From Aplectana chamaeleonis (taxonomy: Eukaryota > Nematoda > Chromadorea > Rhabditida > Cosmocercidae), in the NCBI GenBank assembly GCA_029168955.1, contig JAPDOI010000174.1, positions 1,040,001-1,104,000 on the forward strand: 64,000 bases of DNA. The letters are read 5' to 3'. Below the pieces are notes generated by a model that saw only the letters and a program-made list of their open reading frames with translations, made no database searches and was not told the DNA's origin. Numbering within the stretch: the first letter of the stretch is position 1; the number at the start of each line of letters is the position of its first letter. This document shows, piece by piece, positions 1 through 10,519 of the stretch. The position numbers and the translations under genes were made by a program.

Positions 1-201
1 CCTATAGGTTTCAAGCAACCTTGCTAATATGCTCGAAACACCCATGCAGAAAGGTCGCTGAAGGGTTGTTAGTATTTTTCTCAAATTGAAAACATTATTC
101 GACGCAAAATTTCATGAAGATTTTGGAAGCAGCTCCAATCAAAGATCCATCTCAAAGGGCAAAAATGCTGCCGAGATGTCGTACGTTCACGCCGTGGCAG
201 T

Positions 202-594
202 GTGGAGGAAAGAAGATCACCTCTATGCAAACCGACGTCACCCCCTCCACGAAGAGGGTTTTTGTCATGGGAGAGGTGCTGGCCGGCCGCGTCTCTCCTT
301 CGGATTCTCCTGCTGAGGGCCGGCGTGGAAAGGAATCCTGGACCCACTCAGAAGAAGAAGTACCTATGTGCCACATGCGACAGAAATGTCAATTGGAATG
401 GGACCAGCGTCCGATGCTTTGGATGCCAAAGGTGGGTGCACTTCTCTTGTTCGGGTCTCAGTTCTGTGAAGCATCATAACTCTTCTTTTCGCTGTGTTAT
501 ATGCTCTTCACCTACCAACTCTGATTTCTCTTCCTCGTATCGCCCCCTTTCCATTGTACATATCAATCTCAATGGCCTGTGCCAAACTTTCTGA
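202..594 (+). pseudogene. Copy A N-terminal region: 2A-like motif and PHD finger
   Basis: The frame opens without any ATG; the first plausible non-AUG codon is GTG at 202. Residues GVERNPGP (322-345) match the 2A recoding core apart from G in place of the usual D, and are preceded by the hydrophobic LLRILLLR. A C4HC3 PHD finger follows at 367-504 (CATC, CFGC, WVHFSC, CVIC). The frame then enters the endonuclease (IVHINLNGL) and is lost at about 578 through a 2-nt deletion relative to copies C and D; a 1-nt insertion near 625 then moves reading to the downstream frame. PHD fingers bind histone tails in host proteins; a role in integration-site choice here is inference. Confidence 0.85.
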
Positions 595-1988
595 GCTCTC
601 TCTCTTCGCACGTACATACTTACCATCCAGACGTGATCATGGTTCAAGAAACCAAGCTCTCTCCATCCCCTACGCGTCCTCATCCTAACATCCCGGGCTA
701 TACTGCCTTCCATGCTCCAAAGTCAGCTCTTGCGGAGGAGTTTCAACCTTTGTTTTATCTTCTCTTCCCTCCCACCTCATACCCAACACCCCCACGGATG
801 GTACATACCTTCCAATCCATCTCCCTCTTAAAACACCTCTTTCTCTCTTCAACATATATATATATTCCACCTACTACCTCATGCCCCTCTTTTTACAATC
901 CTATTCCACTTCTCAAGCAGCTTAACGACTGCTCCCTCTCATCCTCAGTTGTCTTCGCGGGCGATTTTAATGCTCACACCTTTTGCTCGTCTCTCGATTC
1001 TGACGCTAGAGGAAATGACGTCGAAGAATGGGCAGAGGAGTGTGACTTGGCCATCTTAAACGATGATCAGCCCACCCGTCTCCCTACCAACGGCCCATCT
1101 TCCAGCCCAGACATTTCTCTAGTCTCGTCCAACCTCTCTAACTCTTGCTCATGGTCCACCACAACCACTTTGCCAAGTGACCATGTCCCCGTCTATATCC
1201 ATATCGATCTCTCCAACTCTCTCGCTCCCTATTCTGGTGTTCGTCAACGTTCTTATCTTAATTTAGGCCGAGCAGACTGGAGCCTGTTCAGTGAAGTTGC
1301 GCTTCGCCTGTCGGCAAATTACCCGTGGAATGGCGACGTGCACCTGAAAGAGTGCCATTTATCTGACGCGATCCTCAGAGCCATGAAAGCGGCTATTCCT
1401 GTCGGCCGCGTTAAGACGTTCTATCCAAATGTCACAAGGGAGATCCTCGATAAGATCGGGACAAGAGATGCCAGGAGAGCGGTCAACCATCTGGACCCCG
1501 TCGTTGCTGAACTTGACGATGAGATCAAAAAGGATCTAGACAGGCACAAGAAAGAAGAGTGGGAAAAGTTCGCTGGGCAGTTGGACTTCAAGACGGACAG
1601 TGCAGCTACTTGGAAGGTACTACAAAAGCTCTCGGGTAAGAGCTTGCCTGCTACCGTCTCCACAATCGAATTAGAAAACGGTGTACTCAAATCAGGAAAA
1701 GAAGCCGCTTATGCGCTCGGGAGAAGTTTTTTCATCACCAGTGCAAGGCGTGGTCCGCAGAATAGAGTGACTGTACGAGAGCTGTGTCGCCTCCCGCTTA
1801 TGAGCACGGCCGAAGCGTTCACTACGACGCAAGTTGAGAAAGTTATAAAGGATATGCGGAATTCAAAAGCGGTCGGTCCAGACGGGATATGTCCTGCTGT
1901 CTTGAAGAAGATACCGAATGAAATCCTTCCGCTTCTCACTGATTTGATCAATACCTCGTTCAGATCGTGCACCATCCCACAGAACTGA
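579..1988 (+). pseudogene. Copy A APE endonuclease and linker region
   Basis: Endonuclease motifs are visible: HPDVIMVQETKLS, FAGDFNAH, and SDHVPVYIHID (the SDH catalytic motif). Between about 735 and 870 the frame is shifted compared with copy C and later restored, so the text there is scrambled. The linker carries the conserved AVGPDGICPAVLKK segment that precedes the RT domain. The frame closes at TGA 1986-1988, exactly where copy C has Trp (TGG); the same codon is also TGA in copy D. The protein nicks target DNA for target-primed reverse transcription in living relatives. The apparent beginning near 579 is only where the shifted frame opens, not a start codon. Confidence 0.85.
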
Positions 1989-2003
1989 AAGACAGCTAAC
2001 GTT

Positions 2004-3590
2004 GTGCCGCTGCCCAAGCCGGGGAAGCCTCAGGCTTCAGTCAAGGGATACAGACCTATTAGCTTGCTGTCCACGTTCGCGAAGGTAGCCGAAAAACTGA
2101 TCGTAAAGGACTTGGCGGAGCACAATGAGAAGCAAGTGATTCAGCATGGATTCAGAAAGCTGCATTCCACCACGACAGCTCTGCTGGAAATTACAAGCTT
2201 TGCCATCGATGGGTTCAATGCCCAGAAGCTACAGAGAACTGTAGCTGTTGCGTTGGATCTCACCAAGGCATTCGACACAGTAAACCATGGAGTTCTGTCA
2301 AGCAACTTACTCGAATCATTAATACCGCCGTGGCAAAAACGCTGGATATCGGCATTCATCGAGGGCAGACGAGCCAGAGTTATGTTCCAGAACCATGTCT
2401 CCAATAGTATTCCTATTGCAGCTGGAGTTCCGCAGGGCGGCGTTTTATCGCCTGCCCTCTTCAGTCTGTACCTCGAAGACATGCCCGCTCCCCCCCCCCA
2501 GGATATCAAGGTGGTCGCCTATGCCGATGATATGACAATAATGTGTCGGGATCGGGACATACATGTGGCCGCCTCGAAGATCAATGAGTACCTGGTCACA
2601 CTGAAAAGCTTTTTCGACCGCAAAATGCTAAAGATCTCTGCATCGAAATCGTCGGTATCCGTACTCACAACGGATCCTTCGGAGCACAGCGCTCACCCGC
2701 ATGTCGAGTGGGACGGAGATCGATTACCTGCTGCTCGCTTTCCCAAACTGCTCGGTCTGGTGCTCGATCCATCGCTCAAGTTTCATAAGAACACCAAGCA
2801 GAAGCAGGCCGTCGTCAAAGCAAAGCTTAATGTGCTCAGAGCCCTGGGCGGTACATCATGGGGCAGTAGCAAAGAAACCATTATTACGACGTATAAAGCG
2901 ATTCTCCAGCCTGCACTAGAATACGGCGCACCAGTTTGGCAGCATCTAGTTTTGGAATCCTCTTGGACTAAGATGCAACGCATACAGAATGCGGCTCTTC
3001 GAATCGCCACCGGATGTGCAAGAAGTTCCCCAGTCGAGCACTTGCATGCGGAGACACGATTATTACCAGTAAAAGAACACTGTCAGCTACAGGCCCAACA
3101 ATTTTTCATCAACATTGTCAAACAACCAAATCACCCCTCTTGGAGAGTGCTAAACCCCGTCAGAGAAAGAAAGATCAGAAAGCCATTCGCCGATGCTCCA
3201 AGCAAAGTCAATCTGCAAAGATGGCACGATTCACAGCAAGAACGACTCCGTCTGTTGCGCGAGGAGCACACACAGTTCGTACGGTGTCATCTGGAAAAGA
3301 CGGCGGTTAATCCCATCCTGGGTGTGGTGCCGCCCCGGGTCTGCACATCCGAGTCTCAACTCGGAAGGAGGGCCAGATGCACCCTGGCATCGCTGCGCTG
3401 TGGTCACTCTACTATGCTTATGGCATATGTTAGCAAGATTGACAGCACCAAATCGGACGTTTGCCCAGACTGTGGATGCCACGGCCACGATACGGCACAT
3501 TTGTTTGATTGTCCGGAGAGACCAACCACGCTGACCACAATGGACCTATGGACGAATCCGTTATTGGTCGCCCAGTTCCTCAACCTATGA
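2004..3590 (+). pseudogene. Copy A reverse transcriptase and C-terminal zinc knuckle
   Basis: Continues in the same frame as the endonuclease after the TGA at 1986. RT blocks in order: YRPISLLSTFAKVAEKLI, QHGFRKLHSTTTALLEI, ALDLTKAFDTVNH, AGVPQGGVLSPALFSLYLED, VVAYADDMTIMC (catalytic YADD) and FPKLLGLVLDPSLKFH. The thumb/C-terminal region reads ALRIATGCA and LLPVKEHCQLQAQQ, followed by a CCHC knuckle CPDCGCHGHDTAHLFDC at about residue 495 of this segment. The segment is uninterrupted to its stop at 3588-3590, followed by a very short 3' UTR and the GAA tail. It copies element RNA into DNA in relatives; without readthrough this copy cannot make a joined protein. Confidence 0.92.
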
Positions 3591-3637
3591 CAGTACCCTC
3601 GACGTGGCTGCAAAGAAGAAGAAGAAGGGCAAAAATG

Positions 3638-4938
3638 TTATGTGCGAAGAACACGTAGTTTCTCAATAATCGCTTGGAAAAAAATTTGAAAATTTCCGAA
3701 AAACCACTTCGTGCTCCTGTCTGCCCCTGTGCCAAAAAAAATGATTTGAACTTCATTTGATTTCAGTGTGTATTATGTATGATTGTTCTTTCTTTTCTAT
3801 ATGAGTGATAATAATCGACCGTGCCGCATGCTTGCGCCCATCAGTGATGTCTGCCCCCAAAGGTACGGTACCATGTGTTTTTTGTATGAGAACTGCGCCT
3901 TTTCTGGTTCAGGAACGTCAAATATTGTGAGATCTGGTCCTTTATGCATTGGCATACCTGGTAATGGAAGCGAAGCATGATCATACTTGGCTGGAAAAGA
4001 GGGAGAATCGCTCTGAGGAGATGTCCTGTCTGGCACGGAAGGGTGTGTTAACCGACATTTTAAAGAATAAGTTCCATAAGAGGTGCAGAATATAGATTTT
4101 TTATAGAATTATCTTGATGTTTCGGATTGTTTTCATTTTCTTGTCTGTGTGGCTAAAAAGATAGACCTGCTTCCTTCTTTCTGCTGCAGACAAAGCGTCC
4201 ACTTCAGGGTGGGTTTTTACCCCATTTTCTTTTTCATATTTGGTCCTTGCTTATAGTAAAGTTACTATTTCAGATAGACTACAACGCTAGATAGTTATAT
4301 TATATGTACAGATGTTACACAGTGATTTGCTGAAATTTTTCTCCCAACGCCATATATGGAATTTCAAAATATCAACGAGGTAGGTTTTCTGGAGCTGAAA
4401 CGTTGTTTGACGGCGATCTACTCAATTTCTGTATTTCAGAGCCCCCTCAATACATTATGCGATGGTGCTTTAGGTTACAATGAAGGATCGTGATGAAAAA
4501 TGGGGACTGATGCAGATTTTAAGCCTTCTTCGTCGATTTCGTTCCCTACTGCCATCCTGGTCACTGGAAATTATCCTTGATTATGATTACCAAGCTCACG
4601 AGAATTTTATTCACAAACTGCTTTATTTTAAGTCACGAATGTACCATTGTATTGAGTGAAATTGTTGTTATAAAATGCTATGAAATAAATAAATACTTGT
4701 AATATTTCTCTTATGGTGACTTGGGGGAAATAAGGACTTGTATTTGGAAAATCTGAGCAAGTTTGCAGCTCAAGGTAAGTTTCGAGGCAAAAATAATAGG
4801 AACGAAGGGAAGGAGCGCAGCGAAGCAGTGAAAAAGCGCCTACCGTGCTCCGATGAGAATGCCGCTGCATACGCGGCTCGTTCGACGAAAATTTGTGCGT
4901 GTGTAGTTAACGCGCTCCAATGATAAGATTTTCGGCCA
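3638..4938. other. No gene recognised
   Basis: About 1.3 kb of AT-rich DNA with only short scattered open frames. No recognisable domain, RNA gene or terminal repeat was seen. Confidence 0.5.
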
Positions 4939-5002
4939 CGCCTCGGCAAATGGTCGTCGACGGTTCCCGGGGGATTTCGGCCGCCGACCATTTGCCGAGG
5001 CG
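4939..5002. repeat. Short hairpin repeat
   Basis: The arms CGCCTCGGCAAATGGTCG (4939) and its exact reverse complement (ending 5002) are separated by about 28 bp. It is probably a tiny foldback or MITE remnant. Confidence 0.7.
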
Positions 5003-5168
5003 TCGTGCCTCAAAACTATCTGAGTACTTATTTATGTTTAGTGCTCATTGTATTGCGGTAGTTTTTTGGTTTTGAGCCTTCCTTATTCTTGACTTACTTG
5101 ACTTAATCGGTTGGCTTTCGCCTGACGCGGTCATTCCGCATCTTCACCGAGGTGTGCCGTCCTAGTAG

Positions 5169-6818
5169 ACAAGCCAGTAACGGTCAAAATTTGAAAGGGC
5201 TGCCCCCGATCCACAGTACCCCTTATCGCGGCGGGACCAGCATGGATTCTTGGCTCGCATGGATTCTTGGTACACTTGATCGATCGATATGTCCAATAAT
5301 TTCCTGCTCGCAGCTGATTCTCTTGTGAAGTATTAGGACTCTCCTTTTTATTGTTCTTGTTATCGATTGTGTCCATTTAACATGTTAGCTTTATTGTAGC
5401 TTATTATACGGCCTTTTTTACTTGTTTAGATGTCAATCTTCATTTTGAGGTTATAGTTAGTTTATTTCAGATAAATTTGCTGACAACATCGTCGTGTCTC
5501 ATCTTGCAAGTATGGTTGGATCGAGAGATCAACATTGACTGGATGCGCTGCACCACTTGTCTATCATGGGTGCATTGGGAATGCATGACTTCCCAAGACT
5601 GTACTGCATGCGATGGGACATATGAACGCTGCCTACAATAGTAAGTAACTGATCACACATTTGATATTTGACTTAGTATAATATACTTTTTCCAGACTTA
5701 TCCAATAAAGTTTGTTCAGATCATGTCAGAAGCGCTCGACTCGAATGGCTTAGTGACTTGCTCACATCACAGCATGATATTGTCAACAATACTACCTCTA
5801 ATTGTGGAAAGATTTCAAGTCTCGAGAAAAAATCGTCGTCTTTCGATGCCCTTCGACCGAAGACATGTGTTTTAATAGTAGTTTTTAGCAATTTGATATG
5901 ATCTCTGAACTTGTCTTTTTTGTAGTCCTGAAGTGTGTGATTTGTTCATGGTGCTTCACGTTTTTTTCAGTAACAACGACTTAATCTCAATTCACCTTAG
6001 CTCTTCGTTATACACGTGTAATGCCGTATCCATGTACTTCAAGGCTTTTCATGGTATTGCTGATCTTTCATTCATTAAAAGAAAAATATAATTCATATTG
6101 ATGTGTAAAATCATAAACTGATGTATGGTGGATTCAACACTGACTGAACCTTGTGAGAGCCTGCTAAATTTGGGGTTTCCGTTGAGATGACTTTATCTTT
6201 AAACAACTTTCAAAATCTACGAAAGCGTTCTTGATTATTGAGACGAAAGCGTTCGTGGCGCATCTGTTCGGTCTTCGTCGATGAGAATTCGTTCATTTTA
6301 TTCGTTATTTACTCAAGCATAAGCAATTCACGCTAGGATCATACCCTCCATGGTGTTTCCAAAAAAGGGCCTTAAGAACATGAAATAAGGCTAAAATAAC
6401 ATACTGGATTGAAGAGAGGCAGATTTGAAGTTGGTCAATTCGTCTTTCTTTTGAAGCCCTACAGAAGAGTGAAATGATTAAAATATGTGAAAAATATCAT
6501 TAACCACGAAAAAGGTCTTCTCGTTCAAGTTTTTCTTCAAAATTTCTGCTATCTGCAAGCAAACATCGATTTGGTCGATAAAATGACGTCACATACGGGA
6601 AAATGGCCCTGCTGACAGATTTGAGCCGTTTTCGAAAAAAACGTCTAATTTCAACCGTTTTCCACGGCGTACACTGTGATGACGAATATGTGAGTTATAT
6701 TGATCGAACAACCGTGCTAAGAATCCATGCGAGCCAAGAATCCATGCTGGTCCCGCCGCGATAAGGGGTACTGTGGATCGGGGGCAGCCCTTTCAAATTT
6801 TGACCGTTACTGGCTTGT
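5169..6818. mobile_element. 1.65-kb DNA element with about 100-bp terminal inverted repeats
   Basis: The arms 5169-5272 and 6716-6818 are near-perfect reverse complements, starting ACAAGCCAGTAACGGTC and including TGGATTCTTGGCTCGCATGG. The element interrupts the RTE copy. The interior is AT-rich with no transposase, but holds a spliced-looking PHD-like exon (5471-5640). I found no clear target-site duplication, so the superfamily is unassigned. Apart from that exon, 5710-6715 shows nothing recognisable. Confidence 0.85.
5471..5709 (+). pseudogene. PHD-like zinc-finger exon captured inside the long-TIR element
   Basis: Acceptor TTTATTTCAG ends at 5470. The open exon 5471-5640 encodes RCTTCLSWVHWECM then DCTACDG, that is C-x2-C-x4-H-x2-C-x5-C-x2-C, the second half of a PHD/treble-clef type finger. 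Donor GTAAGTAACT starts at 5641, and a 55-nt intron ends TTTTTCCAG at 5695. Splicing creates a TAA stop at the junction, and an AATAAA polyadenylation signal follows at 5704. This fits the last coding exon of a gene, either part of the element's own lost transposase gene or a captured host fragment. The upstream exon with the first Cys pair was not identified. Fold assignment is inference from Cys/His spacing. Confidence 0.5.
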
Positions 6819-7720
6819 TGGCACCTCCCTCGTGTCAAGCGTTGATGTACTGCGTCGATTTCCTTGTAAAGGTCTTCGTTATGGCATACACGCGGCCAGA
6901 AATATCCAAGCAAACGCCTAAAAAGCTTCCTCTCCGTGCAATCCAACCTTTCCATCTGCGCTTTCGGTGCTGCCCACGTCTCCGATCTGTATGTACATCA
7001 TGATAGGGCGAATAGCGGATAGGTAGACGCGCAACTTGACTTCCTTCGCGATGGTGGTAGACCACAAACACTTGGTTAGAGAATTGAATGCAGACGTAGC
7101 TTTCGCACATCGTTGTCGAATATCCGCTGCATAACTACCATCGTTCTTCAGCAAACAGCCCAAATAACAGAAATCATCCACCAGTTCGATACGCTGTCCG
7201 TCCACACAAACTCCAGTTGAAGGCCTCTGAGAGACCCACATCTGCTTGCATTTGTCGGGACGAAGACGAAGTCCATAGGCTGCGGCATACTTCGAAACGA
7301 GGTTCACAATCCTTTGCAGTTTTGCGTTGTTTTCAGCGAATAACACAATGTCGTCGGCGTACTCCAGGTCGACAAGGGAGCGTCCTGATGGTGTTAGGAT
7401 CACATCCGCAGGAAACTGTTCTGCAACTCTACGCATGATGTCATCAACGGCGAAGTTGAAAAGAAAAGGTCCTGCAACGGCTCCTTGCCTTACTCCTGTT
7501 TTCACCTCGAAAGCTGACGTAAATCCGACAGGTGTACGAACTGCTGCTGTTGTTCCTTTGTTCATGTCCTCGATTAACCGAACATACTTTTCCGGGACTC
7601 CATCTGCTCGCAGAGCATTGAGCAATCGATCACGATGAGGAGAGTCGAAAGCGGCTTCAAAGTCCAAAAAAGCAAGCTGTAATGGCTTCGAAAACCGCTG
7701 CCACGATTCAATTACTCTTC
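6819..7720 (-). pseudogene. RTE-type reverse transcriptase, copy 1
   Basis: The minus-strand frame 7667-6918 encodes AAFDSPHRDRLLNALRADG, TGVRQGAVAGPFLFNFAVDD, LEYADDIVLFAENNAKLQ (catalytic YADD), LRPDKCKQMWVSQRP and YLGCLLKNDGSYAADI. The thumb and C-terminal part (RVYLSAIRPIMMY) continues, with a frame change near 6960, into MERLDCTERKLFRRLLGYFWP. The N-terminal endonuclease is missing because the copy is 5'-truncated. The order and wording match RTE-clade elements. Confidence 0.88.
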
Positions 7721-7734
7721 TTCCTTATTCAATT

Positions 7735-8543
7735 AAACGATATTATATTTCGAATGTTTTAGGTTGCGGTGGCATCAAACGGGTAGGAGGATATAATCGG
7801 GAATGGTCAGTTTAATGTGATTATTTGGAGAATTTGTTTAATTTTGTGCTCTTCGGATTGTTTATTGTCTACAACTGCTATTCGCCCGCAGATTTATGTG
7901 GATGAGTGGGCACTGTTTCACTTTTTCTGACGCCCAAGGGTAAAAACGAATCAACCAAATTCGGCTCGTGTTAAACATGTAATGAATGTGTGTTGCAGTT
8001 GTTCTTTTCCTTCTTCAAGTCTCTTGTCGGTCAGGATGTTGTTGTTGAGTTGAAGAACGATCTCAGGTATTTTAAGACGAGATTTCTTATTCTATTAGTC
8101 GATAGGTTTTGTATAGTCAACTCTTTGCAGTATTTGCGGCACATTGCACTCAGTGGACCAATACTTGAATATGAAACTCACTGACATTTCCGTAGCAGAT
8201 CCAGAAAAATTTCCTCAGATGCATGCCGTGAAGAACTGTTTCATTCGAGGCTCTGTTGTGCGGTAAGTCCGCACTTCCACCACATTCATGATCCTCGAAA
8301 GCCGATGTCGTTAGCCACTCTAAGGAGCCAAACCCTTTGTCAGATCATGGACTTTGACCAAATTACCGGCCATCTGCTGTAACCTTGTGGAAAACCAAAA
8401 AACAGATCCTAATTACGTGTTCAGTTGCCCCTCATGGCTCATTTGGCCGAAGTCTGGACTGATTGTTTTTTGTATTGAGATCTAGAAAAACATAAAGCCT
8501 GTGCCAAAGCGAAATTCCTGCAATTTACGGCGCGAGTAAATGC
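7735..8543. other. No gene recognised
   Basis: About 0.8 kb of AT-rich DNA. One 64-residue frame at 7990-8184 has no recognisable motif. Confidence 0.45.
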
Positions 8544-8546
8544 TTA

Positions 8547-8670
8547 GGCTGGGATCATACTTCCAGCGACGAGTGACGCGGCGCAGTGTTTACCATCAAT
8601 ATCGATTGAAAATCAATAAGCCTGTTTTGCATTGGGGCTGTCGCGCGTCGCGGGAAGTGTGATCCCGGCC
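8547..8670. mobile_element. 124-bp Harbinger-like MITE, copy 1
   Basis: The terminal inverted repeats GGCTGGGATCATACTTCC and GGAAGTGTGATCCCGGCC are flanked by TTA on both sides (8544-8546, 8671-8673). A second copy of the same length is at 36805-36928. A 3-bp TTA duplication with GG-starting termini fits the PIF/Harbinger type; the assignment is inference from these ends. Confidence 0.8.
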
Positions 8671-8994
8671 TTAGTCTCTCCTCTGCTCTCTAGCTGCCCC
8701 CTCTCGCTTCGCAAACGCACGCGAATGAATCGTGAAATTCGGTTTTGACACGGACCATACTGTACAGTGCTTCGTATCTATGCCATTCATCACCCTTGAA
8801 TTTCCAACTTTTAATGAGGCTTTGGTGGCTTATTTTGGCTTAGACAGGGAAACTAAGCCTTGTCTTCGAATGAGTTGCCTTCGATGGAACTATGAGGATT
8901 ATGATGTAACTTTGAGAGCTTTTCATGTCTTTTCAAGGTCTATGCAGTTTTTGACAGCATTACAATGATCACAACTTCTCGCAGGGACGCGGAG

Positions 8995-9068
8995 TTGTAC
9001 GAAGGACTGTTGGGCACATGTAGGATTCGAACCTGCATCATAAGTTTTTCGGGCGAGCATGGTTCGAC
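8995..9068 (-). repeat. tRNA-like (SINE-like) fragment, copy 1
   Basis: The minus strand reads GCTCGCCCGAAAAACTT then GCAGGTTCGAATCCTACA and CCCAACAG, with a good box B (GGTTCGAATCC). The same order occurs on the plus strand at 12417-12470. The cloverleaf is poor, so a tRNA-derived SINE or tRNA relic is more likely than a functional tRNA. Confidence 0.35.
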
Positions 9069-9071
9069 TTA

Positions 9072-9611
9072 GGCTCCGTCCATAGCAGACGTCCTAGCGC
9101 CAAGTGACTCTGGGGGTTTGCATCTTCAGCATTTCCTATTGATCTGACTCCCCAGCAGGGTTGAGCAGGCCCTTGCGACCGATGACCAAAAATTTACGAC
9201 CCCCCTTTGGTGACCAAAATTTTCATGAACTCCCCCCCCCACATGGAATGGAGAAATGGCTACCTCCCCAAGTGATTTGGAGATAAACCCCATTTTTTCC
9301 AAAATTTTACGAACCCCCTCAAAATTTTCATTTTTTTTCAAAGTTTCCGAAATCTCTACGACCCCCCGTTGCGACCGGTCGCAAGCCTGCCCAACTCTGC
9401 TCCCCAGCGACCACTCCAGCCGGCCAGTCGCTGACGGTGGAGGCATAGTGACCGTAACGGCTGTCACTAATATTATCGATGCCATCGTTAACCACCTGCC
9501 GTCCTTGGACACGTCGAATGCGCCAGCCGTCGCACGTCATGCGCCAGCGTTTGAACGCTGGCGCATGATGCTACGACGCCTTGACGCTGGTTGTCTGTTA
9601 TGGACGGAGCC
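9072..9611. mobile_element. Harbinger-like MITE interrupted by a hAT MITE
   Basis: The termini GGCTCCGTCCATAGCAGAC (9072) and the reverse complement GTCTGTTATGGACGGAGCC (ending 9611) are flanked by TTA (9069-9071, 9612-9614). The element contains a palindrome TCATGCGCCAGCGTT / AACGCTGGCGCATGA near 9537-9569. Removing the 244-bp hAT MITE and its duplication leaves about 288 bp. Confidence 0.8.
9156..9399. mobile_element. 244-bp hAT MITE
   Basis: Ends are CAGGGTTGAGCAGGC and GCCTGCCCAACTCTG, with a perfect 8-bp target duplication CTCCCCAG at 9148-9155 and 9400-9407. The terminal CAG and 8-bp duplication are diagnostic of hAT elements. The interior consists of repeats of AAAATTT/TTACGA and a C-run near 9230, non-coding. 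Confidence 0.9.
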
Positions 9612-9734
9612 TTACACCACCGTGCGCCAAGCTCTGGCACTCGTCAGCTCGTTGACACTCAGAGGTATGTAACCCATCAGCACTTACCCGCCATCGGGTA
9701 TGACCTGCTAAGCTAAGTTCGGCATTAAATCCAG

Positions 9735-10121
9735 TCAATCTGAGACTTTGGAAGGGTTAAGGTCCTCAAAACTGATCCAAAAAGTCGGGTCCAAGCTTCT
9801 GCAGGAGCTTCGGCTGGATTTCCCATCTCGGTTGGCGTGCACCAGGGATCTGCTTTGTCCCCCCTTCTGTTTATCATTGTGATGCATACTATCACAGGAG
9901 ACCTGTAGAGACCGGCGCCATGGACGCTTTTGTATGTGGATGATGTGATGCTTGCATCTGAAGATAAATTGGACCTCGAGCGACAGGTGCAAGACTGGAG
10001 TGACCGATTGGCTCGTTTTGGTCTCCGCCTCAACATTAAAAGGACTGAGTATCTGACTACGGATAGAAGTGAGCGTGACTCCATCAGGATTGATGGTACT
10101 GGGCTCCCGCGCACTGACGTT
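9735..10121 (+). pseudogene. RTE-type reverse transcriptase, copy 3, upstream part
   Basis: The plus strand encodes TPAGASAGFPISVGVHQGSA then LSPLLFIIVM, an in-frame stop after TITGDL, and LLYVDDVMLASEDKLDLERQ (catalytic YVDD), LARFGLRLNIKRTEYLTTD and GTGLPRTDV. This is the palm of an RTE element closely resembling those of strongylid nematodes. Reading is broken at GACGTT (10116-10121) and resumes at 11751. Upstream of about 9790 the homology fades, so the copy is 5'-truncated. Confidence 0.85.
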
Positions 10122-10519
10122 GTGCACAAAGGTGCACCAGACAATATGGATTCATAGAGTGGAAATCTCATGTAATTGTATTTTGATATTGCACTAGCCT
10201 TGTAGGGTATATGTCGAAGTAATGGTAAAATGTATCTCAACAATCAATAAGCTGTAGTAGCCGTAGACTGTAGTTATATGCCTATTTGCCTCCAATGTAT
10301 CAAGTGTTATTTCCATCTCTTTCTTTGTACTCTCTTTGATGAGAGGTTATTTTTCCTCTCGATAGGTTCCGCTAGTTCGTTCATTTAGCTCTCTGTTTCT
10401 CTGCGCCCTCTATCACTTTAGAGTGATTTCGCAAGGGTCCCGACCCACGTACGGTAGCCCATGGGACCACTCGAAATCGGTTTTGTATTTCGGCATGATC
10501 TCTATCATATTCTACCACT

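Larger units (their letters stand above)
168..3624 (+). mobile_element. APE-type non-LTR retrotransposon, copy A (full length, decayed)
   Basis: A 3.46-kb insertion begins CTGCCGAGATGTCG and ends in a GAAGAAGAAG tail. The flanks AAGGGCAAAAATG at 155-167 and 3625-3637 form a 13-bp target-site duplication, though its first bases overlap the GAA tail. Order along the element: 2A-like motif, PHD finger, endonuclease, linker, reverse transcriptase, C-terminal zinc knuckle. The same 5' end recurs at 18379 and the same 3' end at 11391, 21824 and 48611, so both ends are defined by comparison. Frameshifts and an in-frame TGA show it is not active as it stands. RT motifs suggest the Jockey/CR1 side of the APE-type elements; clade assignment needs a phylogeny. 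Confidence 0.93.
5085..7735 (-). mobile_element. RTE-type non-LTR retrotransposon, copy 1 (interrupted, 5'-truncated)
   Basis: Coding sequence lies on the minus strand at 6819-7720; 5103-5160 is its 3' end, recognised because 42089-42140 in RTE copy 2 has the same sequence (TTTTCGCCTGACGCGATC). The 3' tail at 5085-5100 contains short AAGTCAAGT-type repeats, as usual for RTE elements. The long-TIR DNA element 5169-6818 separates the 3' end from the coding part, and about 100 bp of RTE sequence present in copy 2 is missing at the junction. The homology to copy 2 breaks off near 7720. Confidence 0.85.

Noticed and set aside
8732..8968. 78-residue plus-strand frame as a small gene
   Set aside because: No homologous wording, no ATG at its beginning, and it sits between MITEs; not supportable.
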